Source: a bacterium
GTDB lineage: Bacteria; Bacteroidota; Ignavibacteria; Kapaibacteriales; UBA2268
Length of the DNA: 7,806 nucleotides
Direction: 5' to 3'
Assembly: GCA_024710535.1 (NCBI GenBank)
Contig: JANJUO010000530.1
Coordinates: forward strand, 1-7,806
Shown here: piece by piece, positions 6,397 to 7,806 of the stretch
Numbering within the stretch: position 1 is the stretch's first letter
Layout of the letters: the number at the start of each line of letters is the position of its first letter
Translations under genes and position numbers: made by a program
The notes under the pieces: generated by a model
Told to the model about the DNA's origin: nothing
Databases searched by the model: none
The model's input: the letters and a program-made list of their open reading frames with translations, nothing else

Positions 6397-7806
6397 CTAT
6401 AATTCTTGAATTTCAACATTACTTACCCCCTCAATTTTGGATATTTTACTCTGGATTGCTTTGATATTTTGCTCTTTTGAAGTTTTAATCTTAAGAATTT
6501 CTTCAAATTTAATTTCATCATCATTGCATTCCACATAAAGTATCTGAAGATTTTTCAAATCCAAAATTGAATTTATTATCCCTGTTGCAACATATTGATT
6601 AGGAACTCCATGAACTGTTATCAATAATTCTTTGAGTTCATCTTTCGTTTTATTTTTTGTGAATTTGATTAAATCAATTTCTTCGAATTCCTCAAAACTA
6701 TCATCAAAACCTGTTTGACTTGAAATTTTGAATCCATCTCGAATTTTATATTTAATAAAATCAAATACATTTTTCAAATCCAAATCGCTTCTGCTTAATG
6801 CAACAAAGAAGTCGCTATCTTTGTCGAATTTTAATGATTTTAATAATTTTTCGAAATCTACACTATTTAATTTAACTGCAAATTCTTGGCACTTTTCTTC
6901 CCAAATATTTCTTCCTATGTTCTCTTTTTCTTTTTCCTTTTCTCTTAAATATTTGTTTATATTGAACTTAGATTTTGGCGTAAAAGCATATTTCAGCCAT
7001 TCTTTTGTTGGAAATTGAGTTGGAGAAGTTAATATCTCAACTATATCGCCGCTATGAAGTTTGTAGTCCATTGGTACAATTTTGCCATTAACTTTTGCAC
7101 CAATATAATGCTCGCCTATCGCTGTATGTATATCATAAGCAAAATCAAGCGGCATAGAGCCAACTGGTAAAGTTCGAAATTCATGAGAAGGAGTATAAAC
7201 ATAAATTTCATCAATAAACAAATTATTCTTAACCTGCTCAATCAAATCTTCATTACTGCCTACATTGACATTCTCGAATAATTCCCTTACAGCAGAAATC
7301 CATTTCAAAATATGTTCATTTTCCAATACAGATTGATTGTCCACTTTCCCGCTTTTATATCTAAAATGAGCCGCATATCCATTTTCTGAATAATCATGCA
7401 TCATAAATGTACGGATTTGCACTTCTACCAATTTGTTATTCAATCCAACGATTGCGGTATGCAAAGATTGATAATTATTTTTCTTAGGAACAGAAATATA
7501 GTCCTTGAATGTTTCGGAAACAGGTTGGTAAATACTGCCGATTATTCCATAAACATAAAAACACATAAATGGATCAGGAGTATCCAAAAGCACTCTAATT
7601 GCAAATAAATCATAGAGTTCATCAATTGATTTTTCTCTTAATTTCATTTTATTGAAAATAGAATAAATATGCTTCGGTCTGCCTTTTATTTCGTATTTCA
7701 CATTGTTCTTTTTGAGAAATTCATCATTTTTCAATCTGTCTTCAATAGGAAAAATTAGACTTTTGATATACTCTTCACGCTCTTCTCGTGTGGAATTCAG
7801 CGCCTG
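6397..7806 (-). CDS. Long RelA/SpoT homologue, (p)ppGpp synthetase with TGS and ACT domains (N-terminal part off window)
   Basis: RelA/SpoT proteins make, and often hydrolyse, the stringent-response alarmone (p)ppGpp. The visible 469 codons are open to the right edge; residues are counted from the first visible codon. The synthetase domain shows GRPKHIYSIF (42-51), YDLFAIRVL (65-73, catalytic-type Asp66), FKDYISVPKKNNYQSLHTA (100-118, guanine-stacking Tyr112, His116) and VEVQIRT (127-133, catalytic-type Glu128). The TGS domain follows (DEIYVYTPS to DIVEILTS, 199-261). The last 75 residues look like an ACT domain (LITVHGVPNQYVATGIIN, 395-412, ending EGVSNVEIQEL). The Cys-Cys and HRxxC motifs usual between TGS and ACT are absent. 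The N-terminal HD hydrolase region would lie beyond base 7806, so I cannot say whether it is RelA-like or bifunctional. The apparent start at 7734 is only a TTG inside the frame. It stops with TAG, 89 bp before nuoJ. Confidence 0.93.
   Translation of the reverse strand, partial: QALNSTREEREEYIKSLIFPIEDRLKNDEFLKKNNVKYEIKGRPKHIYSIFNKMKLREKSIDELYDLFAIRVLLDTPDPFMCFYVYGIIGSIYQPVSETFKDYISVPKKNNYQSLHTAIVGLNNKLVEVQIRTFMMHDYSENGYAAHFRYKSGKVDNQSVLENEHILKWISAVRELFENVNVGSNEDLIEQVKNNLFIDEIYVYTPSHEFRTLPVGSMPLDFAYDIHTAIGEHYIGAKVNGKIVPMDYKLHSGDIVEILTSPTQFPTKEWLKYAFTPKSKFNINKYLREKEKEKENIGRNIWEEKCQEFAVKLNSVDFEKLLKSLKFDKDSDFFVALSRSDLDLKNVFDFIKYKIRDGFKISSQTGFDDSFEEFEEIDLIKFTKNKTKDELKELLITVHGVPNQYVATGIINSILDLKNLQILYVECNDDEIKFEEILKIKTSKEQNIKAIQSKISKIEGVSNVEIQEL

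Noticed and set aside
7732..7734. TTG at 7734 as the start of the rel gene
   Set aside because: The frame continues without a stop to base 7806, encoding TREEREEYIK, which fits the helix just before the synthetase domain. The true start is off the window.
1..7806. Search for tRNA, rRNA, CRISPR arrays, insertion sequences, integrase sites and toxin-antitoxin genes
   Set aside because: No tRNA-like arms, regular spaced repeats, transposase motifs or paired small genes were seen. The genes are ordinary core functions packed almost without gaps.

Overview
This AT-rich window holds seven protein genes and no RNA genes, mobile elements or CRISPR arrays. Several things suggest the Bacteroidota/Chlorobi/Ignavibacteria/Kapabacteria (FCB) side of the bacteria: the AT bias, weak or absent Shine-Dalgarno sequences, a promoter candidate matching the Bacteroidota form (TTTG, 20-nt spacer, TAnnTTTG), and the gene content of respiratory complex I, System I cytochrome c maturation and HpnE. 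This is an inference from composition and family resemblance, and the exact lineage cannot be fixed from here.

Left part (1-2306, + strand): a nearly complete ccmF, the haem lyase subunit of System I cytochrome c maturation. Its N-terminus lies off the left edge. It ends facing the minus-strand genes, and the two converge on one 17-bp perfect hairpin flanked by A and T runs (2332-2370), which looks like a shared bidirectional terminator.

Central part (2365-6307, - strand): a tightly packed five-gene set read right to left: nuoJ, nuoK, murI, terC, hpnE. Gaps are 14, -7 (overlap), 8 and 1 nt, so this is almost certainly one transcription unit with translational coupling at nuoK/murI. It joins two membrane subunits of NADH dehydrogenase, glutamate racemase (D-Glu for peptidoglycan), a TerC-family metal-handling membrane protein and an HpnE-type hydroxysqualene dehydroxylase. 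All concern the cell envelope or its membrane, but they do not form one known pathway. nuoJ and nuoK lack their usual neighbours nuoI and nuoL on either side.

The 89-bp gap upstream of nuoJ (6308-6396) carries the best promoter candidate, with a 7-bp perfect inverted repeat lying between and overlapping its two boxes.

Right part (6397-7806, - strand): the C-terminal two thirds of a long RelA/SpoT homologue: (p)ppGpp synthetase domain, TGS domain and a C-terminal ACT-like domain. The hydrolase region lies off the right edge. The zinc-finger (RIS/ZFD) module usually found between TGS and ACT is not visible.

No clearly new multi-gene system is apparent. The most interesting points are the Rel protein without a zinc-finger module, the detached nuoJK pair in a mixed envelope operon, and the palindrome-containing promoter region.
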